Shown here: piece after piece, positions 36,365 to 45,692 of the stretch | Layout: each line of letters opens with the position of its first letter | Numbering within the stretch: the first letter of the stretch is position 1 | NCBI GenBank assembly: GCA_002305995.1 | Contig: DBRN01000007.1 | Coordinates: 61,027 to 122,468, forward strand | Reading direction: 5' to 3' | DNA: 61,442 nucleotides | Source: Atopobiaceae bacterium UBA1367 | GTDB taxonomy: Bacteria; Actinomycetota; Coriobacteriia; Coriobacteriales; Atopobiaceae | Translations under genes and position numbers: made by a program | Notes under the pieces: model-generated | Seen by the model: only the letters and a program-made list of their open reading frames with translations | Database searches by the model: none | Told to the model about the DNA's origin: nothing

Positions 36365-37048
36365 ATGCAACCAATTCTTGTCGCCGAGCACCTCACCAAG
36401 GTCTACGGCACGGGCGAGACGGCCATCCGCGCGCTTGACGACGTGAGCCTCTCCATCGAGGCCGGCGAGTTCCTGGCCATCGTGGGCAGCTCCGGCTCGG
36501 GCAAGTCGACCTTGCTGCACCTGCTGGGCGGCGTGGACCGCCCCACCTCGGGCACCGTCCGCATGAACGGCGAGGACGTCTACGCGCGCTCCGACGAGCA
36601 GCTGGCCGTCTTCCGCCGCCGCGAGGTGGGCCTCGTCTACCAGTTCTACAACCTCATCCCCGTGCTCGACGTGACGGAGAACCTCACGCTGCCCATCCTG
36701 CTCGACGGCCGCTCGGTCAGCGAGGCTCGCCTCCGCTCGTTCATCGCGCAGCTAGGGCTCACCGGGCGCGAGCACCAGCTGCCCAACCAGCTCTCGGGAG
36801 GGCAGCAGCAGCGCGTCGCCGTCGGCCGCGCGCTGCTCAACAGCCCTGCCATCGTGCTCGCCGACGAGCCCACCGGCAACCTCGACACGAAGAACTCCGC
36901 CAAGGTCATGGCGCTCCTGCGCGCCTCCAACCACGACCTGCACCAGACGCTGGTGGTCATCACCCACGACGAGGACGTGGCCGCCTTGGCCCGTCGCGTG
37001 GTCGCCATCGAGGACGGCCGCATCGTCCGTGACGAGAGGCGGTCGTAG
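36365..37048 (+). CDS. MacB/LolD-type ABC transporter ATP-binding protein
   Basis: A 227-residue ATPase. Walker A is GSSGSGKSTLLHL, the Q-loop YQFYNLIPVLDV, the signature LSGGQQQRVAVGRALL and Walker B VLADEPTGNLD, followed by the switch histidine in ITHDED. The sequence type pairs with FtsX-like permeases. The ATG at 36365 follows AGGAAGGCAGGCCACC. It is two bases from the permease start; together with the two-component genes it resembles Bce-type peptide-antibiotic sensing and resistance modules. Confidence 0.94.
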   Translation: MQPILVAEHLTKVYGTGETAIRALDDVSLSIEAGEFLAIVGSSGSGKSTLLHLLGGVDRPTSGTVRMNGEDVYARSDEQLAVFRRREVGLVYQFYNLIPVLDVTENLTLPILLDGRSVSEARLRSFIAQLGLTGREHQLPNQLSGGQQQRVAVGRALLNSPAIVLADEPTGNLDTKNSAKVMALLRASNHDLHQTLVVITHDEDVAALARRVVAIEDGRIVRDERRS

Positions 37049-37050
37049 CC

Positions 37051-40000
37051 ATGGCGGGGGGAAGGCGCGGCATCACGCGCGGCGGCATCCTCTCTCGCCT
37101 CGCGCTGCGCTCGATGGCGAGAAACCACACGCGCACCCTCGTGTCGGTCGTGGGGATCATCCTCGCGACGGCGCTCATGACGGCGGTGGTCACCACGGTC
37201 ACGAGCCTGGATCGAGGACTCTACCAGCATACGGCGGCAAGCGAGGGGACGTGGTACGTGTGGGGCGGGGCGGCCAGCGACGCCGCCGTCTACGACCTCA
37301 TACGCGACGAGCGCGTGAGCGCCGTGGCCATCTCCCACGAGCTCGGCTGCGCCCTGCTCGACGATGCCGCCGCCGATCGCATGGGCTTCGGCGCGATAGC
37401 GGTCATCGAGCTGCCCCGTGGCCTCAAGGGAAGCCGCGAGCAGGTGGCAGCCCTCATGAACGGCCCCAGGCTCTCCGAGGGGCGCATGCCCGAGACGCCC
37501 GACGAGGTCGTGCTGCCCGTCCGCCTGAAAGGCGTCGCGCTCGAGGCCGGCCTGCCTGTGGGAGGTGCCTCGCCCTCCGATGAGACGGGGGCCGGGGAGG
37601 GCACGGCGGCGGACTGGTCCGCGACGACTGATCCCGACACCGGCTCATGGAACATCTCCGGCAGCTCCGGCGCGGCGAGCGATGGGCCGCTCGCGGTCGG
37701 GTCGACCATCACGCTCGACCTGGGCACGAGGTCCTTTGACAGCGGCGCGCTCACCAACGCGACCGACGAGCGCTTCGTCGGGGATGAGGTGACGGGGGTC
37801 TGGGAGGCGCAGCGCCTCGAGCGATCCGAGCGCCGCACGTACACGGTGGTGGGGTTCCGCAGGCCGCAGGACAACTTCCTGGGGGACAACCTCGTGGCCT
37901 CGCAGAGCTGTGCCATGGCGGTGACCTGCGCGGGCGCCGCCTCGTCGTTGGAAGGGCCCCCCACCTCGCAGAGCGTGTGGGCCTGCGCCGACGGCTACGC
38001 CACAGAAGACGGGTTCGAGGCGGTCCTCGACGCCTTCTCCAAGCGCGACGAGACCCCGCGGGTCCGCTTCACGAGCACGGACTGCCTGACGCACCAGCAG
38101 CTGATCCGCTATGTCGGCCTCGTCGAGGGCCGTGAGATCTTCGACGGGATATGGGCCCTTGCCTACGTGCTGGTCGCCGTCATCGTGGTGGCCTCCGTCG
38201 CACTCGTCTACACGTCGTTTGCCATAGCGGTCAACGAGCGCACCAAGGAGTTCGGGCTCCTGGCCTCGCAGGGGGCCTCGGCGCGCCAGCTTCGCAGGAT
38301 GGTGCTGACCGAGGCGCTGGTCCTCGGTGGCGTGGGCATCCCCGTCGGCGCCCTCCTTGGGATCGCGGGCGTGGCCGTGGTGCTGGAGGTCACGAGCGAT
38401 GCCTTCTCGTACCTGTTCGGCAGCCCTGGCGGCCTCGACCTCTCCGTGCATCCCCTGGTCATGGCGGCCGTCGTGGCCGTGTCGGCGCTGGTGCTCCTGG
38501 TGAGCGCGTGGGTGCCGGCGGTGCGCGCGGGGCACGTCCCGGCGATCGACGCCATTCGCCAGGCGCGGGGGGTGCGCGTCGGGAGGCGCGCCCTCCGCGA
38601 GACCAGGCGCATGGCGCGTCGTGGCGAGCTGCCGACCTCGCCCGACCGCCTTCCCTCGCTCCTCGCGCGCGTCGCGGGGGTGCCGGGCTTCGTCGCGCAC
38701 CGAAACCTGTCGCGCGCCAGCTCGCACGGTCGTGTGGTGGCCATCTCGCTCGGCGTGAGCTTTGCGCTCTTTGTGACCTCGGGATCCATCGCTCAATACA
38801 TGAGGCCCTTTGACACCTACGCCGCGACGAGGGGGTCACAGGTTGCCAGCGACCTGCTCGCGGACATCGACGCGGGCTCCACGATGACGGCTGGAGAGCT
38901 CGTGGAGACGGTCGGGCGCGCACGTGCGGCCATCGACCGCCTCGACGGGATGACGACGAGCTACGGCGAGTGCCTCGGCGAGCTGCAGGTGCGCGTCCCC
39001 GGCGAGATGGTCTCGGACGACCTCCGTGCCGCCTTGGATGCCGAGGACGAGAGTGCGTTCAGGCAGGGGATGTACTACGAGGAGGCCCTCAACCGGACGC
39101 ACCTCACCGGCTCGGGGGCATATGTGGGACATGCGTCGTGCAGCTTCGTCGACGACGCGACATGGGAAGGGCTGGCCCGAGAGGCCGGGATCGACCCGGC
39201 GGCGCGCGACACCGCGCTCATCAGGGGGTCGTACGTCTCGCGCCTGGCTGCCGCCGAGGCCGAGGCGACCAGGTCCCCGGCGCGTGTCGTGGACGCGTGC
39301 ACGGGCCCCGGGGAGGTTGAGGTGTATGACCTTGACGAGCGCGTGATCGACGCGCTGGGCCACGAGGGCTGGCAGGTGGTCGCCGACGGCGAGGGTGCCG
39401 GCGTGCTGCTCAGCCGCTCTGATGGGCAGGATGGCTACGAGACCACGCTGCTGGGGCTGACGGTGACCCCGGACGCCGGGACCGAGCGGCCCTCGGGAGA
39501 CGCAGATGACGGCACCCTCGCCGTCGGCTCCTGGACCCTGCAGGTCGCCGCGCTCACCTCCCGCATGACCGATCACATGGCGCTGTACGGCACTTCGGGC
39601 GAGTTCCCCTGCCTCATCATGCCCATGCGCCTGCTGGAGGACCATCCCGTGACGGGGCCCTGGGGCGGCGTGATTGGCGTGCGCGCCAATGACACCGCAC
39701 AGGCTGCCCAGGACATCAGCGACGCGATCGACGCCCTGGAGGGAGACTTCTCGGTCAACGTGCTCAACGTGAGGGGGGAGGCGCGCCAGATCCGCGCGCT
39801 CTCCTGGACGGTGTGGCTGTTCGTGACGCTCTTCTCCGTGATCACCATGCTCATCGCGGTGGCCAACGCCTTCAACACGCTCTCGAACAGCGTGGTGCTG
39901 CGCGCCCGCGAGTTCGCGGTGCTGCAGTCGGTGGGCATGGGGCCGTCCGCCTTCAAGAGGATGATCGTGTGCGAGTGCGTGAGCTACGCGGTGCGGGGGC

Positions 40001-40215
40001 TGGCGGTGGGGGTCGTGCTCTCGACGCTGGTCAACGTGGGCATCTGGCTCAGCTTTGGCCTCTCGTTCGAGGGGATCGGGCTCATGGTCCCCTGGGCATA
40101 CGTGGCCGCGGCCGCCGCAGGCATGGCCGCCGTGCTCGCGATGAGCGTGGTGTACGTGCTGCACAGAAGCGGTGCCACCAGCGTCGTGGACGCGATGAGG
40201 GCAGACGTCGCGTAG
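37051..40215 (+). CDS. Large FtsX-family ABC permease with two extracytoplasmic domains
   Basis: A 1054-residue permease. A first helix (TLVSVVGIILATALMTAVV) is followed by a ~310-residue extracytoplasmic domain, three helices of an FtsX domain (WALAYVLVAVIVVASVALVY onward), another helix near residue 570 (VVAISLGVSFALFVTSG), a second ~330-residue outer domain and a second FtsX domain at the C-terminus. This duplicated plan is found in permeases of mechanotransmission-type exporters. It may expel or release antimicrobial peptides or lipids. It starts two bases after the ATPase stop. Confidence 0.9.
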   Translation: MAGGRRGITRGGILSRLALRSMARNHTRTLVSVVGIILATALMTAVVTTVTSLDRGLYQHTAASEGTWYVWGGAASDAAVYDLIRDERVSAVAISHELGCALLDDAAADRMGFGAIAVIELPRGLKGSREQVAALMNGPRLSEGRMPETPDEVVLPVRLKGVALEAGLPVGGASPSDETGAGEGTAADWSATTDPDTGSWNISGSSGAASDGPLAVGSTITLDLGTRSFDSGALTNATDERFVGDEVTGVWEAQRLERSERRTYTVVGFRRPQDNFLGDNLVASQSCAMAVTCAGAASSLEGPPTSQSVWACADGYATEDGFEAVLDAFSKRDETPRVRFTSTDCLTHQQLIRYVGLVEGREIFDGIWALAYVLVAVIVVASVALVYTSFAIAVNERTKEFGLLASQGASARQLRRMVLTEALVLGGVGIPVGALLGIAGVAVVLEVTSDAFSYLFGSPGGLDLSVHPLVMAAVVAVSALVLLVSAWVPAVRAGHVPAIDAIRQARGVRVGRRALRETRRMARRGELPTSPDRLPSLLARVAGVPGFVAHRNLSRASSHGRVVAISLGVSFALFVTSGSIAQYMRPFDTYAATRGSQVASDLLADIDAGSTMTAGELVETVGRARAAIDRLDGMTTSYGECLGELQVRVPGEMVSDDLRAALDAEDESAFRQGMYYEEALNRTHLTGSGAYVGHASCSFVDDATWEGLAREAGIDPAARDTALIRGSYVSRLAAAEAEATRSPARVVDACTGPGEVEVYDLDERVIDALGHEGWQVVADGEGAGVLLSRSDGQDGYETTLLGLTVTPDAGTERPSGDADDGTLAVGSWTLQVAALTSRMTDHMALYGTSGEFPCLIMPMRLLEDHPVTGPWGGVIGVRANDTAQAAQDISDAIDALEGDFSVNVLNVRGEARQIRALSWTVWLFVTLFSVITMLIAVANAFNTLSNSVVLRAREFAVLQSVGMGPSAFKRMIVCECVSYAVRGLAVGVVLSTLVNVGIWLSFGLSFEGIGLMVPWAYVAAAAAGMAAVLAMSVVYVLHRSGATSVVDAMRADVA

Positions 40216-40347
40216 CCTTCCGCTGCGACGGGCGCTTGTGGCCCACCCCGGCGCCCATGAGGACCCGGTGGGGGGTATGGGCTGGGGGTACGGGATGGGG
40301 CACGGGCTCTGGGGGCATGAGGTGGGGGCACAAGGCGGGGGCACAAA

Positions 40348-40516
40348 TTGATTTGTCTGTACTGTTTTCCTCGCCGCAGGCATCTTTTTTCGATTTGTCG
40401 GTACTTTGCGCTGCCCGTCTCCTCTGCGAGAATTTGTCTGTGCGTGAAATCTGCAGACAAGTTAATTTGTCGGTGAGGTCCTCCGATGTCGGCTGGGAAA
40501 TGTACCGACAAATTTC
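40348..40516. repeat. Repeat family 3: ATTTGTC(G/T)GT units
   Basis: ATTTGTCTGTACT, ATTTGTCGGTACT, ATTTGTCTGTGCG and ATTTGTCGGTGAG begin at 40352, 40393, 40432 and 40465 (spacings 41, 39, 33). A reverse copy, ACCGACAAAT, lies at 40504-40513 and a reverse half-copy, CAGACAA, at about 40454. It is a third intergenic repeat family, mostly tandem on one side and inverted at the end. It occupies the centre of the 439-base gap between the permease and amidohydrolase genes; the flanking parts are GC-rich with no feature I recognise. Confidence 0.65.
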
Positions 40517-40654
40517 GGAACCGAAGGACGGGAGCGGTGACATTCCCCCGGCCTTCGCGAGAGGACGGGTGTCACGGTCGTGTTTCCCCCGTGGCCATGG
40601 CCGCCCAGCTTCGCTAAGATGTGTCGCCATCACACGACGTTCGAGGAGCTGCCC

Positions 40655-41452
40655 ATGCCTGTGGTCGACGTGCACGTCCACATCTATCCCGACAAGATCT
40701 CGGAGCGCGCCACGCAGAGCATCGGCCGCTTCTACAACCTCGAGATGGACGCGCAGGACGGCTCGGTCTCTCGGCTCGCCACGTCGCTTGCGGGGTCGTC
40801 CATCACGCACTGCGTGGTGTGCTCGGTGGCAACCAAGCCCCAGACGGTCGCCCCGATCAACGACTTCATCGCCCAGGAGGTCGCGGCAGACCCCAGCCTC
40901 ATCGGCTTCATGGCCATGCATCAGGACTGCGAGGACCCCGCGGCAGAGATGGGGCGCGCCGCGGGCATGGGCCTGTGCGGCATCAAGCTGCATCCCGACA
41001 CGCAGGCCGTCAACATGGACGACCCGCGCCTCATGCGCGTCTACGAGCTGGCCGAGGCCCGGCACCTCCCGGTCACCATCCACTGCGGCGACTACCGCTA
41101 CGACTACTCGCACCCCCGGCGCCTCAGGCGCATCCTGCACGCGTTCCCCGGCCTGACGGTCAATGCCGCCCACTTTGGCGGCTGGTCCATCCAGGACTAC
41201 GCGCTCGAGTTCCTCGAGGACGAGGGCTGCTTCCTCGACATGTCCAGCTCCATGCGCTTCCTCGGCCCGCGTCGCACCCGGGAGCTGGTGTATGCCTACG
41301 GCACCGACCGCATCCTCTTCGGCTCCGACTTCCCCATGTGGGAGCCCGCCGACGAGCTGGCGAAGTTCAGGTCGCTGGGCTTCTCGCAGGCCGAACTCGA
41401 GGCCATGTGCTGGCACAACGCCGAGCGGTTCCTGGGTCGCACGATCTCGTGA
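40655..41452 (+). CDS. Amidohydrolase-2 family metal-dependent hydrolase
   Basis: A 265-residue TIM-barrel hydrolase. VDVHVHIYPDK gives the HxH metal motif, CGIKLHPD, VTIHCGDY and VNAAHFGG supply further metal-site histidines, and ILFGSDFPMW holds the catalytic aspartate. The family includes decarboxylases and lactonases; the substrate here is unknown. GAGGAG lies six bases before the ATG at 40655. An upstream extension to 40580 in frame has no binding site. It is 219 bp before priA. Confidence 0.87.
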   Translation: MPVVDVHVHIYPDKISERATQSIGRFYNLEMDAQDGSVSRLATSLAGSSITHCVVCSVATKPQTVAPINDFIAQEVAADPSLIGFMAMHQDCEDPAAEMGRAAGMGLCGIKLHPDTQAVNMDDPRLMRVYELAEARHLPVTIHCGDYRYDYSHPRRLRRILHAFPGLTVNAAHFGGWSIQDYALEFLEDEGCFLDMSSSMRFLGPRRTRELVYAYGTDRILFGSDFPMWEPADELAKFRSLGFSQAELEAMCWHNAERFLGRTIS

Positions 41453-41671
41453 CCGAGGAGGGCTCCGGCCTGGGCCGCACGATCCCGCCGGCCTGGGACG
41501 CAGCTCCCGTGACCGAGAGGGACGTCGGTCTCGCCCGCAACCCCGTCGGCCTCGCCCGCAGCCCCAGGTGCGGGCCCGGGCGGCCATGCCCCGCCCTCCG
41601 CCCGATTGGGTAGAATCGAGTGACCCGGCCCACCATGAGCCCGGTCCCGCCGTCTGCCGGAAGGAGGCCCC

Positions 41672-43975
41672 ATGCGCTACGCGCACGTCGTGCTCGACAT
41701 TCCCACGCGTGCCCTGGAGGGGGCCTTCGACTACGCCATCCCCGACGAGCTGGCCCCAGACGTGCTGGTCGGCACGACGGTGCTGGTCACCTTCTCGCGC
41801 CGGCCCTCGGTCGGCTATGTGGTGGCCCTCGCCGATCATGCCCCCGCCGGCGTGGCTCCCGAGCGGATTCGGCCCGTGCTGCAGGTGCTCGCCCCGCCGG
41901 CCTTCGATGCCGTGGCCGCGCGCGTGGCGTCGTGGATGGCGCGCGAGTACGCGTGCCCCCCCTGCGAGGCCCTCCGACCGTTTCTCGCCCCCGGCCAGCT
42001 GGTCAAGGTGCGCCGCGACACCGACGCCGACCCCTGGCAGCTGGTGTGCGAGCGCTCCGGCCCCGTCGATGTGCGCTGGGTGCGCCTCGCCGAGCGGGAC
42101 GAGCCCTACGAGCCACGCAGGAACGCCGGCCGCCAGCGCATGGTGCTGGCCGCCCTCGCCGCGGGCCCGATGCGCATGGCAGAGCTCGCGACCACGATCG
42201 CGGGTGCTGCGCGCGCCGTGTCCGCGCTCGAGCGCAAGGGCGCCGTGGTGGTGGAGACCCGCCGACGCGTGCGCGGGGGAGGGGGAACCTCCCTCTCGTC
42301 GGCGGTCGCGCATCGTCCCGAGCGCCTGACGGTGGGCCAGCGGGCGGCGCTGGCCGCCATCGACGAGGCGCGCCGCGCCGCTCGTGGCGACGTCGTGCTG
42401 GTCGACGGGGTGACGGGCTCGGGCAAGACCGAGGTCTACCTCGCGGCCATCGAGCGGGCCTGCTCGCAGGGCGCGGGCGCCCTCGTGCTGGTGCCCGAGA
42501 TCTCCCTCACGGCGCAGACGGTGGGTCGCTTCCGCTCCCGGTTTGGGGACGACGTGGCGGTGCTGCACTCGCGCCTCTCGGCGGGCGAGCGCTACGACCA
42601 GTGGGACCTGGTGCGCCAGGGCATGGCCCACGTGGTGGTCGGTGCGCGTTCCGCGCTCTTCGCGCCGCTGCGCGACGTGGGTCTCATCATCATCGACGAG
42701 GAGCACGAGGGGAGCTACAAGCAGGGGTGCGCCCCGCGCTACCACGCGCGCGAGCTTGCGGCACGTCTCGCCCGCGAGCGCGGCTGCGCGCTGGTGCTGG
42801 GATCGGCGACGCCCTCGATAGAGAGCCTCGCGCGCTGTCGGGCAGGTCGGTGGGGCGGCGTGAGCTGGACGCGCGTGGAGATGCCCGAGCGCCCGGGCGG
42901 CGCGCTGCTGCCCACGGTCCGCGTGGTCGACATGACACAGCAGTTCGCGGGGGGCAACCGCTCGATCTTCTCCGACACCCTGCGTAACGCGATCGAGGAG
43001 GTCGTGAGAAGGGGCGAGAAGGCGGTGCTGCTGCTCAACAGGCGCGGCTTCGCCACGTTTCTCATGTGCCGCGCGTGCGGCTGCGTGCCCGAGTGCCCGC
43101 ACTGCTCCACCTCGCTCACCTACCACGAGCGCACGCACCAGCTGGCCTGCCACACCTGCGGTCGCACGTGGCCCACCAGCGCGTTTCCCGACCCCTCGGC
43201 CCGGTGCCCCCATTGCGGCAGCCGCTACATGGGGGCCTTCGGCGTGGGCACGCAGCGCGTCGAGGACGAGCTCGCCCTGCTCGTGGGTGATCGCGCGGAG
43301 GTCATCCGCATGGATGCCGACACCACGGCGGCCAAGGGCGGTCACCAGCGGCTGCTCGAGCGCTTCGACGCGGCCGCGTGCGCGGTGCTCGTGGGGACGC
43401 AGATGATCGCCAAGGGCCTAGACTTTCCCGAGGTCACGCTGGTGGGGGTCGTCAATGCCGACACCACGCTCAAGCTGCCCGACTTCCGCGCGGGCGAGCG
43501 CACCTACGACCTGCTCGAGCAGGTGGCGGGCAGGGCCGGCCGCGGGGGGCGCCCGGGCCAGGTCATCGTGCAGACGTACTGGGCCGGCCATCCCGCCATC
43601 CAGGCGGTGGCGCGCCATGATCGCGCGCTCTTTCTCGACGCCGAGCTCGACGACCGGCGCGAGGCGTACTACCCGCCGTTCGCGCGCCTGGCCAACGTGG
43701 TGGCATCGGGGAGGGATGGCCGGGCGGTGGGCATGGCGCTCGACGAGCTAGCGGCCGACCTGCGCGAGCGCGTCGACGGGCTTGCCGGGTGGGAGGTGCT
43801 CGGTCCCGCCGACTGCCTCAAGTCGCGCGTGAAGGATCGCCTGCGCAGGCACGTGCTGGTCAAGGCTCCCGCCGAGGCGGACATGGGCGCGCTGCTGGGT
43901 GCCTGCGCGCGCAGGCTGGGCAGCAGGCCGGGCGTCTCGGTGGCCGTGGACATCGACTGCCATGACCTGATGTAG
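41672..43975 (+). CDS. priA: Primosomal protein N' (replication restart helicase)
   Basis: A 767-residue PriA, which reloads the replicative helicase at stalled forks. Walker A is GVTGSGKTEVYL, the helicase box IIIDEEHEGSYKQ, and SATPSIESL follows. The zinc-binding insert has eight cysteines (CRACGC, CPHCST, CHTCGR, CPHCGS). QVAGRAGRGGRPGQVIVQT is motif VI. The ATG at 41672 follows AAGGAGGCCC. It begins a run of priA, def, fmt and rsmB, a conserved bacterial order linking replication restart with translation start and rRNA modification. Confidence 0.96.
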   Translation: MRYAHVVLDIPTRALEGAFDYAIPDELAPDVLVGTTVLVTFSRRPSVGYVVALADHAPAGVAPERIRPVLQVLAPPAFDAVAARVASWMAREYACPPCEALRPFLAPGQLVKVRRDTDADPWQLVCERSGPVDVRWVRLAERDEPYEPRRNAGRQRMVLAALAAGPMRMAELATTIAGAARAVSALERKGAVVVETRRRVRGGGGTSLSSAVAHRPERLTVGQRAALAAIDEARRAARGDVVLVDGVTGSGKTEVYLAAIERACSQGAGALVLVPEISLTAQTVGRFRSRFGDDVAVLHSRLSAGERYDQWDLVRQGMAHVVVGARSALFAPLRDVGLIIIDEEHEGSYKQGCAPRYHARELAARLARERGCALVLGSATPSIESLARCRAGRWGGVSWTRVEMPERPGGALLPTVRVVDMTQQFAGGNRSIFSDTLRNAIEEVVRRGEKAVLLLNRRGFATFLMCRACGCVPECPHCSTSLTYHERTHQLACHTCGRTWPTSAFPDPSARCPHCGSRYMGAFGVGTQRVEDELALLVGDRAEVIRMDADTTAAKGGHQRLLERFDAAACAVLVGTQMIAKGLDFPEVTLVGVVNADTTLKLPDFRAGERTYDLLEQVAGRAGRGGRPGQVIVQTYWAGHPAIQAVARHDRALFLDAELDDRREAYYPPFARLANVVASGRDGRAVGMALDELAADLRERVDGLAGWEVLGPADCLKSRVKDRLRRHVLVKAPAEADMGALLGACARRLGSRPGVSVAVDIDCHDLM

Positions 43976-44179
43976 CGATGGGGCCCCGCCGCCGCACCCG
44001 CATGTCCCGCTCGCGATACGAGACCGCCACCGTGGCCGCCGCCCTGCCGCCCCGCCCCTGCCACGGGCCGCCCTCGTAGCCTCCCGCGCGACAGTGTCGG
44101 CGCTTTTTGTGCAGCGTATCGCAGGCCGCGGATTGGGTAGTAACATCACGTGGACACCGCGACTCAAGGAGAGCCCCGC

Positions 44180-44719
44180 ATGAGCAACGAGTTCGAGGAC
44201 ATCGTCGTCGCGCCCGACGAGCGCCTCTCAACCGAATGCGCGCCGATCGAGGAGATCACCCCCGAGGTGCGCGCCCTCGCCGACCGCATGCTGCGCGACA
44301 TGTACGCCACGGACGGCTGCGGCCTCGCCGCCCCGCAGGTCGGCGAGCTGGTGCAGATGGTCGTCATCGACGTCGGCTACACCGAGAACAAGCGCAGCCC
44401 CTATGTGCTCATCAACCCCGAGATCGTCGCCGCCGATGGCGAGGAGCTCGAGTTTGCCGAGGGCTGCCTGTCGTTCCCGGGCATCACGGTGCGCGTGACG
44501 CGCCCGAGCCATGTGGTGGTGCAGGCCCTCAACCTCGATGGCGAGCTGATGCGCTACGAGGCCGAGAGGAACCTCCTGGCGGTGTGCCTGCAGCACGAGA
44601 TCGACCACCTGCACGGCGTGACCATGGTCGATCACCTCGGGCCGCTCAAGCGTGCCGCCACGATGCGCGACTACAAGGAGGCCCTCGCAGCCGGTGCGCG
44701 TCCCGGCGACACCGAGTAG
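44180..44719 (+). CDS. def: Peptide deformylase
   Basis: A 179-residue deformylase that removes the formyl group from new proteins. All three motifs are present: GCGLAAPQV, EGCLS and QHEIDHLHG, which supply the metal cysteine, two histidines and the catalytic glutamate. The start at 44180 follows AAGGAGAGCCCCGC. It precedes fmt, whose product adds the formyl group, by 56 bp. The sequence is of the type I class found in actinobacteria. Confidence 0.96.
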   Translation: MSNEFEDIVVAPDERLSTECAPIEEITPEVRALADRMLRDMYATDGCGLAAPQVGELVQMVVIDVGYTENKRSPYVLINPEIVAADGEELEFAEGCLSFPGITVRVTRPSHVVVQALNLDGELMRYEAERNLLAVCLQHEIDHLHGVTMVDHLGPLKRAATMRDYKEALAAGARPGDTE

Positions 44720-44775
44720 CCCCTGCCCACGTCAGCTACCGCCCTGGCCCACCCCGTCTCGCACAAGGAGCACGC

Positions 44776-45690
44776 ATGCGCATCGTCTTCATGGGCACCC
44801 CCGACTTCTCCGTCCCGTCGCTGCGACGCCTTGCCGCCGCGCATGAGGTCGCGCTCGTGCTCACGCGCCCGGATGCCGTGCGTGGCCGCGGGCGCAGGCT
44901 GGTCCCGTCCCCCGTCAAGGAGGCAGCCGTCGAGCTGGGCATCCCCGTGCTCGAGACCACGCGCATCACGCCGGAGGTCATGGAGGCCATAGTCGTCTGC
45001 GCGCCCGACCTGATAGCGGTCGCGGCGTTCGGCTGCATCCTGCCCGACCAGGTGCTCCAGGTGGCGCCGCTCGGCTGCGTCAACGTGCACGCCTCCCTGC
45101 TTCCGCGCTGGCGTGGCGCGGCCCCCATCCAGCGCGCGGTGCTTGAGGGAGACGAGCGGGCGGGCGTGTCCATCATGCGGGTCGTGCGCGAGCTCGACGC
45201 CGGCGCGTACTGCCGCCAGGCGTCGGTCGAGGTGGGCGAGAAGGACTGCGCCACGGTGATGGCCGAGCTCGCCGAGCTGGGCGCGCGCGAGCTTGTCGCC
45301 GCCATCCCCACCATCGCCGACGGCACCGTGCGCTGGGTCGAGCAGGACGAGTCCCAGGTCACCTATGCGGCGAAGGTCGACAAGGCGGAGATGCTGCTCG
45401 ACCCCGCGGACACGGCCTCGCGCAACGTGCGCCGCGTGCGCGCCTCCCTCGACACGGCCCCCGCCCGCCTGCTGGTTGCGGGCAAGGGCGTTCGTGCGCT
45501 GGCAGCGCATGAGACGAGCGAGGGCCTGGCCGCAGGCCGGGTGCGCGTGCGCGCGGGGCGCGTGTGCCTCGGCTGCGCCGACGGGACGCTCTGCCTCGAT
45601 CGCGTGCGGCCCGACGGCAAGCGTGAGATGGCGGCCTCCGCCTGGGCGGCCGGCCTGCGTGGCGACGACCTGACGTGGGAGAGGGCCTAG
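44776..45690 (+). CDS. fmt: Methionyl-tRNA formyltransferase
   Basis: A 304-residue enzyme transferring a formyl group from 10-formyl-THF to initiator Met-tRNA. MRIVFMGTPDFSVPSL begins it, and VHASLLPRWRGAAPIQRAV holds the catalytic Asn/His loop (NVHASLLP) and folate site; a C-terminal tRNA-binding domain follows. It uses the product of the fhs gene at 4 kb. The ATG follows AAGGAGCACGC. It is co-directional with def and two bases from rsmB. Confidence 0.96.
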   Translation: MRIVFMGTPDFSVPSLRRLAAAHEVALVLTRPDAVRGRGRRLVPSPVKEAAVELGIPVLETTRITPEVMEAIVVCAPDLIAVAAFGCILPDQVLQVAPLGCVNVHASLLPRWRGAAPIQRAVLEGDERAGVSIMRVVRELDAGAYCRQASVEVGEKDCATVMAELAELGARELVAAIPTIADGTVRWVEQDESQVTYAAKVDKAEMLLDPADTASRNVRRVRASLDTAPARLLVAGKGVRALAAHETSEGLAAGRVRVRAGRVCLGCADGTLCLDRVRPDGKREMAASAWAAGLRGDDLTWERA

Positions 45691-45692
45691 GC

